Below, one piece after another: positions 50,703 to 58,931 of a DNA stretch of 64,000 nucleotides. The position numbers were made by a program, and so were the translations under genes. Under the pieces are notes generated by a model. It saw only the letters and a program-made list of their open reading frames with translations, ran no database searches and was not told the origin of the DNA. How positions within the stretch are numbered: the first letter of the stretch is position 1; each line of letters starts with the position of its first letter. This DNA is from Dyella lutea (GTDB lineage Bacteria > Pseudomonadota > Gammaproteobacteria > Xanthomonadales > Rhodanobacteraceae), in contig NZ_JAMZEK010000003.1 of the NCBI RefSeq assembly GCF_024158035.1, positions 682,001 to 746,000 on the forward strand. Reading direction: 5' to 3'.

Positions 50703-53165
50703 TCAGGCCTCATGTGACGCGGTGGCAACGGCCGGCTGACGTTGTAGCCACTCCCCGGCTGCGTCGGCATGCATCGGGCGGCTGATCAGGTACCCCTGCA
50801 GCGCGTCGCAGCCCAGGATCTTCAGCAATCGCGCCTGTTCGGCTGTCTCCACGCCCTCGGCGACCACGCCCATCTGCAGCTGGTGCCCCACCGCGATGAC
50901 CGTACGGGTGATCGCGACGCTGTCGTCGTCGTCGGGGAGATCGCGGATGAAGGACTTGTCGATCTTCAGCCGATCGACCTTGAACTGCCGCAGGTAGGAA
51001 AGGCTGGAGTAGCCGGTGCCGAAATCGTCGAACGCCAGCCGCACGCCCAATGCCTCGAGCTTGCGGATGGCCTGCAGCGCACGGTCGATGTTTTCCATCA
51101 GCGAGGACTCGGTCACCTCCAGCTCGAGCTGTTCGGGCTGTAGCCCGTGACGCTGAAGGGTCTCGGCCACCAGCTCGGCAAAATTGGGGCGCTGCACCTG
51201 CTGCGCTGCCACGTTGACCGCCAGCACCAGCCCACGGCCAATGCCCTGATCGATCCAGTGGCGCAACTGCATGCAGGCGCGGTCGAGCACCCACTGCCCC
51301 AGCTCCGGCATCAACCCCATGCCCTCGGCCACGGGAATGAAGCGGTCGGGCATGACCAGGCCGAGTTCCGGGCTGTTCCAGCGCAACAATGCCTCGAAGC
51401 CGAGCAGGCGGCCGTCCTGCGCACAGACCTGCGGCTGGTAGTCCAGATAGAGCTCGTCGGCCTGCATCGCCGAGCGCAGCCGCGCACCAAGCATGCGGCG
51501 ATCTTCCACCCGCAGCATGTCCTCCTGCGCGTAGGCGCAGACCATGTCGCGCCCCAGATGCTTGGCGCGGGTCATCGATGCCTCGGCCCGCAGCAGCAGC
51601 TCGGAGAGATCCTCGACCCGCTCCGGATAGCTGGCCACGCCGATGCTCATGGTGACCAGCACCTCGCCGGTGGCGATGGCGATCGGCTGCGCGGCTTCCT
51701 GGCTCAGTGCCCCGGCCAGTTCCATCGAGTCGCCGAGCCCCATGCCGGGCAACGCGATCACGAACTCGTCGCCGGTAAAACGGGCCACCCGGCCCCGATC
51801 GCCAACCAGCGCACGCAGGCGCCCGGCGATCTCCGCCACGATGCGGTCGCCGACCTCGTGCCCCATGGCCTCGTTGATGGCATGGAAATGGTCTACGTCG
51901 GCATAGACGAGCGTCATCGGCCGCTGCGCGTGCAGCCGCGCGTGTGCCTCCAGCATCGCCTCGATCACCGGGTAGCGCGCCAGCCCGGTCGCCGCGTCGT
52001 GGGTGGCGGCATAAGCCAGACGGGCTTCGGTGTCGCGCTGCTCGGTGACGTCGCTCTGGATCCCGATGTAGTGCGTGACCTCGCCCCGGGCATCGCGCAC
52101 CGGCGCGATATAGAGCTGGTTCCAGAACAGCGTGCCGTCCTTGCGGACGTTGCGCAGCAGCGTGCTGAATTCCTGGTGGTTGGCCAACGCGTGGCGGATG
52201 CCCGCACGCTCGGCTTCGTTGTCCTCGTTGCCGTGGAGAAAGCGGCAATTGCGCCCCAGCACTTCCTGCCCGGAGTAGCCGGTGATCCTCTCGAATGCCC
52301 GGTTGATGAAGATCACCGGCATGTCGGGCTGCCGGGCATCGGCGATCACGACACCGTTGCCGGTGGACTGGATGGCGCGCTCCAGCAGATGGCGGCGCGC
52401 GTCGGCATGGACCCGCGCGCTGACGTCCTGCAGGTGCGCAAGTACGGCGCGACGTCCGCGGTAGTCCATCTCGCGGTAGATGCCCTCGACCGGCAGGGAG
52501 GAACCATCGCCGTGACGGTGCTCCCACATCGTCGGCTGCCCATCGAGCAGTTCGCCCGCGGACAACTGGCTGGCGAAACGCTCGCGCTCGCCGGGCGCGA
52601 GCAGGGTCTCGAAGGCCCGCCCTTCGAGCGAGCCTTGCGCACCGCCGTACTGCTTCTGGGCCGCCGCATTGGCAGCGAGGATGCGTCCCCGACCCGGGTC
52701 GAACAGCACCAGCGGCACCGGCCCCTCGTCGAACAGCAGCCGATGACTGGCCTCGCTCTCGCGCAGGACCTCGACGAACCGGGTGTGATCGACCGCGTAG
52801 CGGATGCTGCGCGCCAGGCGCTCGGCGTCGATCAGCCCCTTCACCAGGTAATCGCTGGCACCGGCTTCCATCGCGGCCATGTCGACCGCGGGATTGCCGC
52901 GCCCGGTGAGCACGATGAAGGCCCGCGTCAGCCCTTCGCGGTTGACCGTCTCGATCAGGTCCAGCCCGCTGGTCGGGCCGAGCAGGTAATCGACCAGGTA
53001 GACGTCGTGGTCGCCCTGCCGCAGCGCGCTCAACCCCTCTTCCGGCGTGGCACACCAGTCGAACTGGTAGCCGCCCGCACTGGCGTCGCGGAGCATGTCG
53101 CGGATGAGGATGAAATCATCCTCGTCGTCATCCACCACCAGCACGCGGAGCGGCGAATGGCTCAT
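50703..53165 (-). CDS. REC-PAS-PAS-GGDEF-EAL c-di-GMP phosphodiesterase candidate
   Basis: Soluble response-regulator protein of 820 residues. Receiver domain (about 6-125) has acidic pocket 'VVDDDEDD' and phospho-acceptor D59. Two PAS domains follow (about 135-240 and 255-375; the second has the light/redox-type 'GRNCRFLHGNEDNEAERAGIRHAL', seen in LOV-like PAS). The GGDEF domain has the degenerate signature TGDEF (464-468) and no RxxD I-site. The EAL domain (about 555-805, EAL 591-593) keeps 'SLMENI', 'FDDFGTGYSS', 'LKIDKSFI' and 'VAEGVET', so hydrolysis of c-di-GMP is the likely activity. The start overlaps the upstream receiver gene by 4 bp. Confidence 0.92.
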   Translation of the reverse strand: MSHSPLRVLVVDDDEDDFILIRDMLRDASAGGYQFDWCATPEEGLSALRQGDHDVYLVDYLLGPTSGLDLIETVNREGLTRAFIVLTGRGNPAVDMAAMEAGASDYLVKGLIDAERLARSIRYAVDHTRFVEVLRESEASHRLLFDEGPVPLVLFDPGRGRILAANAAAQKQYGGAQGSLEGRAFETLLAPGERERFASQLSAGELLDGQPTMWEHRHGDGSSLPVEGIYREMDYRGRRAVLAHLQDVSARVHADARRHLLERAIQSTGNGVVIADARQPDMPVIFINRAFERITGYSGQEVLGRNCRFLHGNEDNEAERAGIRHALANHQEFSTLLRNVRKDGTLFWNQLYIAPVRDARGEVTHYIGIQSDVTEQRDTEARLAYAATHDAATGLARYPVIEAMLEAHARLHAQRPMTLVYADVDHFHAINEAMGHEVGDRIVAEIAGRLRALVGDRGRVARFTGDEFVIALPGMGLGDSMELAGALSQEAAQPIAIATGEVLVTMSIGVASYPERVEDLSELLLRAEASMTRAKHLGRDMVCAYAQEDMLRVEDRRMLGARLRSAMQADELYLDYQPQVCAQDGRLLGFEALLRWNSPELGLVMPDRFIPVAEGMGLMPELGQWVLDRACMQLRHWIDQGIGRGLVLAVNVAAQQVQRPNFAELVAETLQRHGLQPEQLELEVTESSLMENIDRALQAIRKLEALGVRLAFDDFGTGYSSLSYLRQFKVDRLKIDKSFIRDLPDDDDSVAITRTVIAVGHQLQMGVVAEGVETAEQARLLKILGCDALQGYLISRPMHADAAGEWLQRQPAVATASHEA

Positions 53166-53620
53166 GCATCCTCCCGTCGCGCGCTGGAAGGCAGCTGCAC
53201 GATATCCATCCAGTACCGCTCCAGCGAACGCAGCACCATGATCAGTTCGTCGAAACGGCGCGGCTTGGTGACGTAGGAATTTGCGCCCAGCTGATAGCTG
53301 AGCCGGATGTCCAGCTCCGCGTTCGAGGTGGTCAGGATGATCACCGGCAGATGCCGCAGTCGCTCGCTCTCGCGGATCGCCCGCAGCGCTTCGCGCCCGT
53401 CCATCCGCGGCATGTTGAGATCCAGCAGCACCAGATCCGGCAATACCCCGCTCGCCGAGGCGTCGCGCTCGGCCAGGCGCGACATCAGTTCGACGCCGTC
53501 GGCGACGAATTCGATCGCCACCTCCACCCCGCTCTCGCCGAATGCATCGGACAACAGTACCCGATCGTCAGCGTCGTCCTCGGCCACCAGTATCGACAAC
53601 GTCCCCTGCAACTGCGTCAT
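53162..53620 (-). CDS. Single-domain response regulator (Rcp1/CheY-like)
   Basis: Stand-alone receiver of 152 residues: acidic pocket 'LVAEDDADDR', phospho-acceptor D67 in 'LVLLDLNMPRMDG', conserved Thr in 'VIILTTSN' and Lys in 'SYVTKPRRFDEL'. The beta-3/alpha-3 features match the Rcp1 family that partners phytochrome-type kinases. ATG 53620 overlaps the kinase stop by 4 bp, and its own stop overlaps the REC-GGDEF-EAL start by 4 bp. It probably shuttles phosphoryl groups from the kinase or competes with the REC domain of the downstream enzyme. Confidence 0.92.
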   Translation of the reverse strand: MTQLQGTLSILVAEDDADDRVLLSDAFGESGVEVAIEFVADGVELMSRLAERDASASGVLPDLVLLDLNMPRMDGREALRAIRESERLRHLPVIILTTSNAELDIRLSYQLGANSYVTKPRRFDELIMVLRSLERYWMDIVQLPSSARREDA

Positions 53621-56600
53621 GAACTCGCTCCTGGCAGATCCCTGTTCGACAGTGGCGCATCCGGCAGCTCCCGTGCCGGTCCAGCCGCGTGGGCCGGCAT
53701 CACGACGACGAAGCGCGCCCCCTGTCCGCTCGCTCCTTCCGCCCATACCGTCCCGCCATGGCGCTCCACGATACGCCGGACGATGGCCAGCCCGATACCG
53801 GTACCGGGATAGACATTGCGCGGATGCAGTCGCTGGAATGGGGCAAAAATACGCTCTACGTAAGACGGATCGAAGCCGATTCCGTTGTCCTGCACCGAGA
53901 TCTCCCAGCGTTCGGTGGTGATTCCCGCCTCCCCCAGCGGCCGGGCCGATATCCTGACCAGGCATGGACGGTCCGGTGCACGGAACTTCAGTGCGTTCGC
54001 CAGCAGATTCTGCAACAGCTGGCGCATCTGGGAGGGATCGGCCTGCAGCTTCGGCAGGGGTCCGGTATCGATCCGCGCCCCGGCCTCCTGCACGCGTGCA
54101 TCGAGGTCGTCCAGCACCGTGGCCAGCTCGGCGGAAAGGTCCACCGGCACCAGCGCTGCCGGACGCGTTCCCACGCGCGAGTAGGCGAGCAGGTCGTCGA
54201 TCAGCGTCTGCATGCGCGACGCCGCGTCGCCCATGCGCTGCAGATAGTCGCTGGACGACTCGTCCAGTTGACCGGCGAGGCGGGACTGCAGGCGATCGGA
54301 AAACGCCTGGATCTTGCGCAGCGGCTCCTGCAGATCGTGGGAAGCGACATAGGCGAAATCCTGCAGTTCGCGATTGCGGATGCGCAGGTCATCCATTGCC
54401 TTTTCCAGCGCCTGGTCGGCCTGGCGCTTGGCAGTGACATCGCGAGCGACGGCAAAGATCTGCCCCTCGGGAGAACGACGCGACGTCCACTCCAGCCATA
54501 CGTCGCTGCCGTCGGCGCGGCGCAGGCGGTTGACGAAATGCGACAGCGGCTCGCCACTCTCGTACTGCCAGGTGACCGCATCTTCGGTGGCCATGCGGTC
54601 CTGGGGATGGACCAGCTCGACCAGCGGCATGGCCAGCAACGTGGCCTCGTCGTGGCCGAGCAGCCGGCAAAAGGCAGGATTGACCTGCACGAAGTACCCG
54701 CTGCCGCCGTCGAAAATGCAGAACACCTCCAACGAAAGCTCGAAGAAGCGCTGGCGGTCGAGCAGCGAGCGGCGCGCCTCCTTGATGTCGCCGATGTCGC
54801 GGAAAGCCAGCACCGCGCCCGCCAGCCGGCCGCCGATGCGCAGGGGCGTGGCGACGTAGGCCACGTCGAGCACGCGCCCGTCCCCCAGCGAGAACGAAGC
54901 GTCGTCGCTGCCGGCCAGGTCGCGACCGTCCAGGATCCCTGCCACTGCGCTCCGGGCCTCCGGCGGCAAGGCCTCGGGATGCGGCAATCCGTAGGAGGGC
55001 AGATCCAGCAGGCGGGCGGCCGTGCGATTGAGGAAGGTCGGGACGCCGCTGGCGTCGACCGCCAGCAAGCCCTCGCCGACGCTTTCGGCCACCGCCGAGA
55101 GCAGGGCCAGCTGGTTCATCGTGGCCTGCTGGGCACTGCGCAGCTCGCGATGGTCCTGAAGCACGGCAAACAGGCCATGGGCCCGCTGCTCGACCATGAT
55201 CGGCAGGGTCACGAGATAGCCGGGAAAGCGGTCCTGGGCTCCCTGCACTTCCACCTGCAGGCGACCCGCCTCGCCACCTGCGGCACTGGCGAGCGCCGCC
55301 TCAATGCGGGAATGCTCGTCCTCGATGAAGAAGCGCGCGAACAGGCGCTGCCGGAGTTCGGCGGGCGTCGCGCCCAGCAGCGCCGATGCGGCGGCATTCG
55401 CCTGGGCGATGCGCCCTTCCGCATCGAGCGCAAACACCGCGTCCGGATGGTGATCGAACAGGGAACGGAAGCGCTGCTCGCTCTCGCTGAGCTGCCGGAA
55501 GGCCTGCTCGTGCTCGATCGCGATCGAGGCCAGCGCCGCCAGACCGTCGATGGCGGCCAACTCCTCCGTGCCGGGTTCGCGGATCTCGCCGTAGTACACC
55601 GCGAAGGTGCCCAGCACGCTGCCGTTGCGGGCCAGGATCGGAGTCGACCAGCAGGCCTGCAGGCCGTGCGGCAGTGCAAGCGCCGCGTAGTTCGCCCATA
55701 GCGGGTCAGTAGCGATATCACTGACCACGACCCGCTCGCGCCGCCACGCGGCGGTGCCGCAGGATCCCGCCTCCGGCCCGATCGCCGCACCGTCGATGGC
55801 CTTCATGTACTGCCGCGGGAGGTGCGGGGCCGCGCCATGGCGCAGCCGCCCGTCTTCGAGCAGCAGAACCGAGCAAAGCGATTCCGGCTGCTGCGCCTCG
55901 CAGGCCCGAACGATGGCTTCCAGCACATCGGGTAGCGACCGGCCGCTCGCGATCGCCGTCAGCACCTGCCGCTGTGCCGCCTCCAGTTGCTCGACCCGGT
56001 GCAGCTCGGAGTGGTCGCGCCCGATCGCGTAGATGCACTGCGCACGCTCCGACCAGATACCCGACCACTGCATGTGCAACACGCGGCCGTCGCGCGTGAG
56101 GTTGCGGTTGCGGAAGTTCGGGTTCGGGTGCCCCGCGGCGATATCCGCGGCCGCCCCGAACGTGGCCGCGACATCATCGGGATGGACCAGCCGGGCGATC
56201 GATTCGCCGACCAGGCTCTCCACCGGATAGCCCCACAACCGCTCGGCCGCCGCGCTCACCCGCAACAGGCGTCCCTCACGGTCGAGGACGATGATCACGT
56301 CGGGAGCGCTGTCCATCACCAGCTGGGTCGCTTCCATCGCCTGCGACAGCGCCTCGCGCACGCGCTCCTGCTCGGTGATGTCCTGCACGGCACCGGCGAC
56401 GATCGGATCGCCCTCCTTGACCACCAGCTCGGCCAGCGCCCGGATCACCCGCACTTCGCCGTCCGGCCGGATCATCCGGTAGCGCCGGTCGACGCGCTCG
56501 TCGCCGCGCTCGAGGCGCCGCTGATCGTCCAGCAGGGCCTCCCAGTCCTCCGGATGCACCCGCCGCCGCAATGCCTCGATGCCCTTCTCCCCCGGGCTTT

Positions 56601-58068
56601 CCTCGACGCCGAAGATGGCGCAGGTCTCCGGCGACCAGTGCAGGTAGCCGCTGCGCAGGTACAGTTCCCAACTGCCCATGCGCCCCAGTTGCAGCGCGTG
56701 GCGTGAATCGGCATCGCGTTTCAGCAACTCGCGCTCCCGACGCTTGCGCTCGGAAATATCGTGCATGTAGACGGTCAGGCCGCGCGCATGGGGATAGGCA
56801 CGCATCTCGTACCAGCAGCCCTCGGCCTCGTTCGTCGCCTCCAGCGTGACCGGCCGCCCGTCGCGCATGGCGTCCTGCCACCGGCGGTGCATGGCTCCGC
56901 CCGCGCCTGCATCATCGAGCAGGCCGCCCAGCACCGACCAGCACGACACGTCCTGCAGCGCGCCGGCATCCGCCTGGAGCATGCGCGCCGCCTGGGGGTT
57001 GACATAGGTGAAGCGCCACGTCGGGTCGACCATGAAGACGCCATCGCTGATGCTCTCGAGCACGGCGATCATGTCCTTTTCGGCATCCGCGAGCGCGGCC
57101 TGCATCGCTTCGCGCGCGTGCACCTGGTCGCGCAACCTGCCACTCATCAGCATCGCCTGGCGTTCGCGGGCCCTGGCCAGGCCGGACAGACTCAATGCCC
57201 AGGTCAGCAGCGCCGCCAGCGCAATGCCCAGCAGCAGCACCATCCACGTCGGCCGCTGGTCTGCGATCCGCCCGGAGGCGCCGGACGTCACGCTCCACTG
57301 CTGGCCGTAGAGCGACATCGTGACCGCTGGCGCGCTGCCGGGCACCCGCACGGCGCCACGGGCAAAAATGGTCTGCCGGCCCTGCTTGATCAGCAGCGAA
57401 TCGGCACCTTCCTGCGCGGCCAGCAGACTGGGAAAGAACCGATCGAACGCGACGACGGCCACCACATAGCCAACGCGGCTGCCGGACGACACCACCGGGG
57501 CGACCAGCAACTCGCCCGGCTGGCCAGACAACAGTTGAACGGGCGCGCTGAGGTGGACCACGCCATCGGCGTCGACTGCATCGAAGACCGCGCGACGATC
57601 GGGTGCCTCGTCGAGTTTCGCGCCCAGGCCCACGCCGGGTGCGGAGCGTGCCAGATTGAGGCGAAGCACCCGGTCTTTATCGGCATATGCCAGCGCGCGC
57701 AGGCCGGGCATGTCGGCGAGAAACGCAGCCGCATCGAGGTTGAACAATTCGCCCCTCAGCGGCTCGTCGACCGTGCCAAGACGCTTCGCCAGACGTTGTA
57801 CGGCGGTTGCCTGGACGTCCATGCCGGCCCGCAGCGCAGTCGTCAGCCCCTGCTGGCGGCTGCGGGCGAGCGCCGCCTCGAGGGATGCCTGTCTGCGGTC
57901 GAGCACGCTCCAGAGGATGGTGGTGAGCAGCACCACGAGCATCCCCGTTGCCACCGGCGCGAACCAGTTGCGACGGACTTCGTCAGCCGACGGGGCGGAC
58001 TCGTCGTTCAAGTTTGACGGCCATGTGGCTGGATTCCGGCGAAAGCCGTCGCGCTCGCGCTCGTCCAC
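53617..58068 (-). CDS. Membrane multi-PAS/GAF sensor histidine kinase
   Basis: Kinase of 1483 residues. One transmembrane helix near 37-57, a periplasmic sensor to about 270, a second helix near 275-293, then roughly six PAS domains (about 325-690 and 865-1225) surrounding one GAF (about 705-860). The catalytic core has H-box SHDLQEPLRK with H1244, N-box 'LLQNLLANALKFR', G1 'DNGIGFD' and G2 'GTGIGLAIVRR'. SHDLQEPLR is typical of kinases paired with single receivers. There is no receiver domain of its own; the two genes downstream supply them. The start is a GTG at 58068 with no clear RBS, so the N-terminus may begin later. Confidence 0.92.
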   Translation of the reverse strand: MDERERDGFRRNPATWPSNLNDESAPSADEVRRNWFAPVATGMLVVLLTTILWSVLDRRQASLEAALARSRQQGLTTALRAGMDVQATAVQRLAKRLGTVDEPLRGELFNLDAAAFLADMPGLRALAYADKDRVLRLNLARSAPGVGLGAKLDEAPDRRAVFDAVDADGVVHLSAPVQLLSGQPGELLVAPVVSSGSRVGYVVAVVAFDRFFPSLLAAQEGADSLLIKQGRQTIFARGAVRVPGSAPAVTMSLYGQQWSVTSGASGRIADQRPTWMVLLLGIALAALLTWALSLSGLARARERQAMLMSGRLRDQVHAREAMQAALADAEKDMIAVLESISDGVFMVDPTWRFTYVNPQAARMLQADAGALQDVSCWSVLGGLLDDAGAGGAMHRRWQDAMRDGRPVTLEATNEAEGCWYEMRAYPHARGLTVYMHDISERKRRERELLKRDADSRHALQLGRMGSWELYLRSGYLHWSPETCAIFGVEESPGEKGIEALRRRVHPEDWEALLDDQRRLERGDERVDRRYRMIRPDGEVRVIRALAELVVKEGDPIVAGAVQDITEQERVREALSQAMEATQLVMDSAPDVIIVLDREGRLLRVSAAAERLWGYPVESLVGESIARLVHPDDVAATFGAAADIAAGHPNPNFRNRNLTRDGRVLHMQWSGIWSERAQCIYAIGRDHSELHRVEQLEAAQRQVLTAIASGRSLPDVLEAIVRACEAQQPESLCSVLLLEDGRLRHGAAPHLPRQYMKAIDGAAIGPEAGSCGTAAWRRERVVVSDIATDPLWANYAALALPHGLQACWSTPILARNGSVLGTFAVYYGEIREPGTEELAAIDGLAALASIAIEHEQAFRQLSESEQRFRSLFDHHPDAVFALDAEGRIAQANAAASALLGATPAELRQRLFARFFIEDEHSRIEAALASAAGGEAGRLQVEVQGAQDRFPGYLVTLPIMVEQRAHGLFAVLQDHRELRSAQQATMNQLALLSAVAESVGEGLLAVDASGVPTFLNRTAARLLDLPSYGLPHPEALPPEARSAVAGILDGRDLAGSDDASFSLGDGRVLDVAYVATPLRIGGRLAGAVLAFRDIGDIKEARRSLLDRQRFFELSLEVFCIFDGGSGYFVQVNPAFCRLLGHDEATLLAMPLVELVHPQDRMATEDAVTWQYESGEPLSHFVNRLRRADGSDVWLEWTSRRSPEGQIFAVARDVTAKRQADQALEKAMDDLRIRNRELQDFAYVASHDLQEPLRKIQAFSDRLQSRLAGQLDESSSDYLQRMGDAASRMQTLIDDLLAYSRVGTRPAALVPVDLSAELATVLDDLDARVQEAGARIDTGPLPKLQADPSQMRQLLQNLLANALKFRAPDRPCLVRISARPLGEAGITTERWEISVQDNGIGFDPSYVERIFAPFQRLHPRNVYPGTGIGLAIVRRIVERHGGTVWAEGASGQGARFVVVMPAHAAGPARELPDAPLSNRDLPGASS

Positions 58069-58405
58069 GGGGCGGCGCAGGCCGTAAACCGCAGCGGGAA
58101 CGATCGTCGCGACCTGGCGCAGGATCCCCGGAGAACGGAAACAGAAGGCTCGCCGCGACCGTGCAGCGGCGCACTCGTCGGCCCCGACGCTCGCGCATCA
58201 GCCGACCGACAGCGTCCTGATTGCCGCATCGACGAGGCGATGCGAGCGCCCGTCCGACTGCGCGCCATGTCCCCTCCCCACGGCCCGACACCTGCCCCAG
58301 ATCACCCCTGGATCAAACAAATACCATGGCATGGTTGCGGCTCGCCAGTCTGGGGCGCGCTCCGAACGCCCCGTCCTGCGCTTTCTGGCTCGCCGTGGAG
58401 CTGCG
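58069..58405. other. Intergenic region between kinase and pilE, no gene seen
   Basis: About 340 bp between the kinase start and the pilE stop, both leftward genes. I see no credible gene, no strong intrinsic terminator, and no consensus promoter. A short palindrome ccatggcatgg-like patch around 58326-58336 is present. The kinase promoter should lie here. Confidence 0.4.
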
Positions 58406-58921
58406 CTACCAGCAGGAATCCAGCGCGGCCGTCCCGGAGCGGCCGCGCGTACCGGTCTGGTCCAGCGTCAACGTGCCACAGGCGGCATCCCGGGTGTCCT
58501 GCGGCGTTTTCGGCTTCGCCTGCACGGTATAGGCCGTCGCCGATACCGCGGGCAGGCTGTAGTCATAGTTGTTCCCCGTCTGCGCCGTGGTCGCGCAGTC
58601 GAGCTTGGGGAACACGATGGCCGTGCTGTTAGATGGATCTTCGTCGTAGCGCAGGTAGGTCGTGTAGTAGCGCTCCATGAAATTGGAGTACTGCGACAGA
58701 CAGGCCTCGGCCGCCACCCGGTTGGTCTTGGTGACGTGCTTGATGTAGGACGGAATCGCGATGGCGGCAAGGATCGCGATGATGACGATGACACTCATCA
58801 ACTCGATCAGCGAGAAGCCGGTGTCACCCCGCCCCCCCGCCCTGCGCCGGGGACACGCGCTTCCATCGCCCTGTACTACCGGCTCGCCGACGGGGAACTC
58901 CGGCCGATCCGCACGCGTCAT
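58406..58921 (-). CDS. pilE: Type IV minor pilin PilE
   Basis: Prepilin of 171 residues. The class III signal is G|FSLIELMSVIVIIAILAAIAIPSY, with Gly at -1, Phe at +1 and Glu at +5, followed by the hydrophobic N-terminal helix. The C-terminal region 'AACGTLTLDQTGTRG...LDSCW' forms the disulfide-bounded D-region of this minor-pilin group. The leader is unusually long (35 residues). ATG 58921 is chosen because AGGGAGA precedes it; the ATG at 58939 lacks an RBS and overlaps the pilY1 stop. It is the last gene of the pilW-pilX-pilY1-pilE operon and would be processed by PilD. Confidence 0.92.
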   Translation of the reverse strand: MTRADRPEFPVGEPVVQGDGSACPRRRAGGRGDTGFSLIELMSVIVIIAILAAIAIPSYIKHVTKTNRVAAEACLSQYSNFMERYYTTYLRYDEDPSNSTAIVFPKLDCATTAQTGNNYDYSLPAVSATAYTVQAKPKTPQDTRDAACGTLTLDQTGTRGRSGTAALDSCW

Positions 58922-58931
58922 CTGGATCTCC

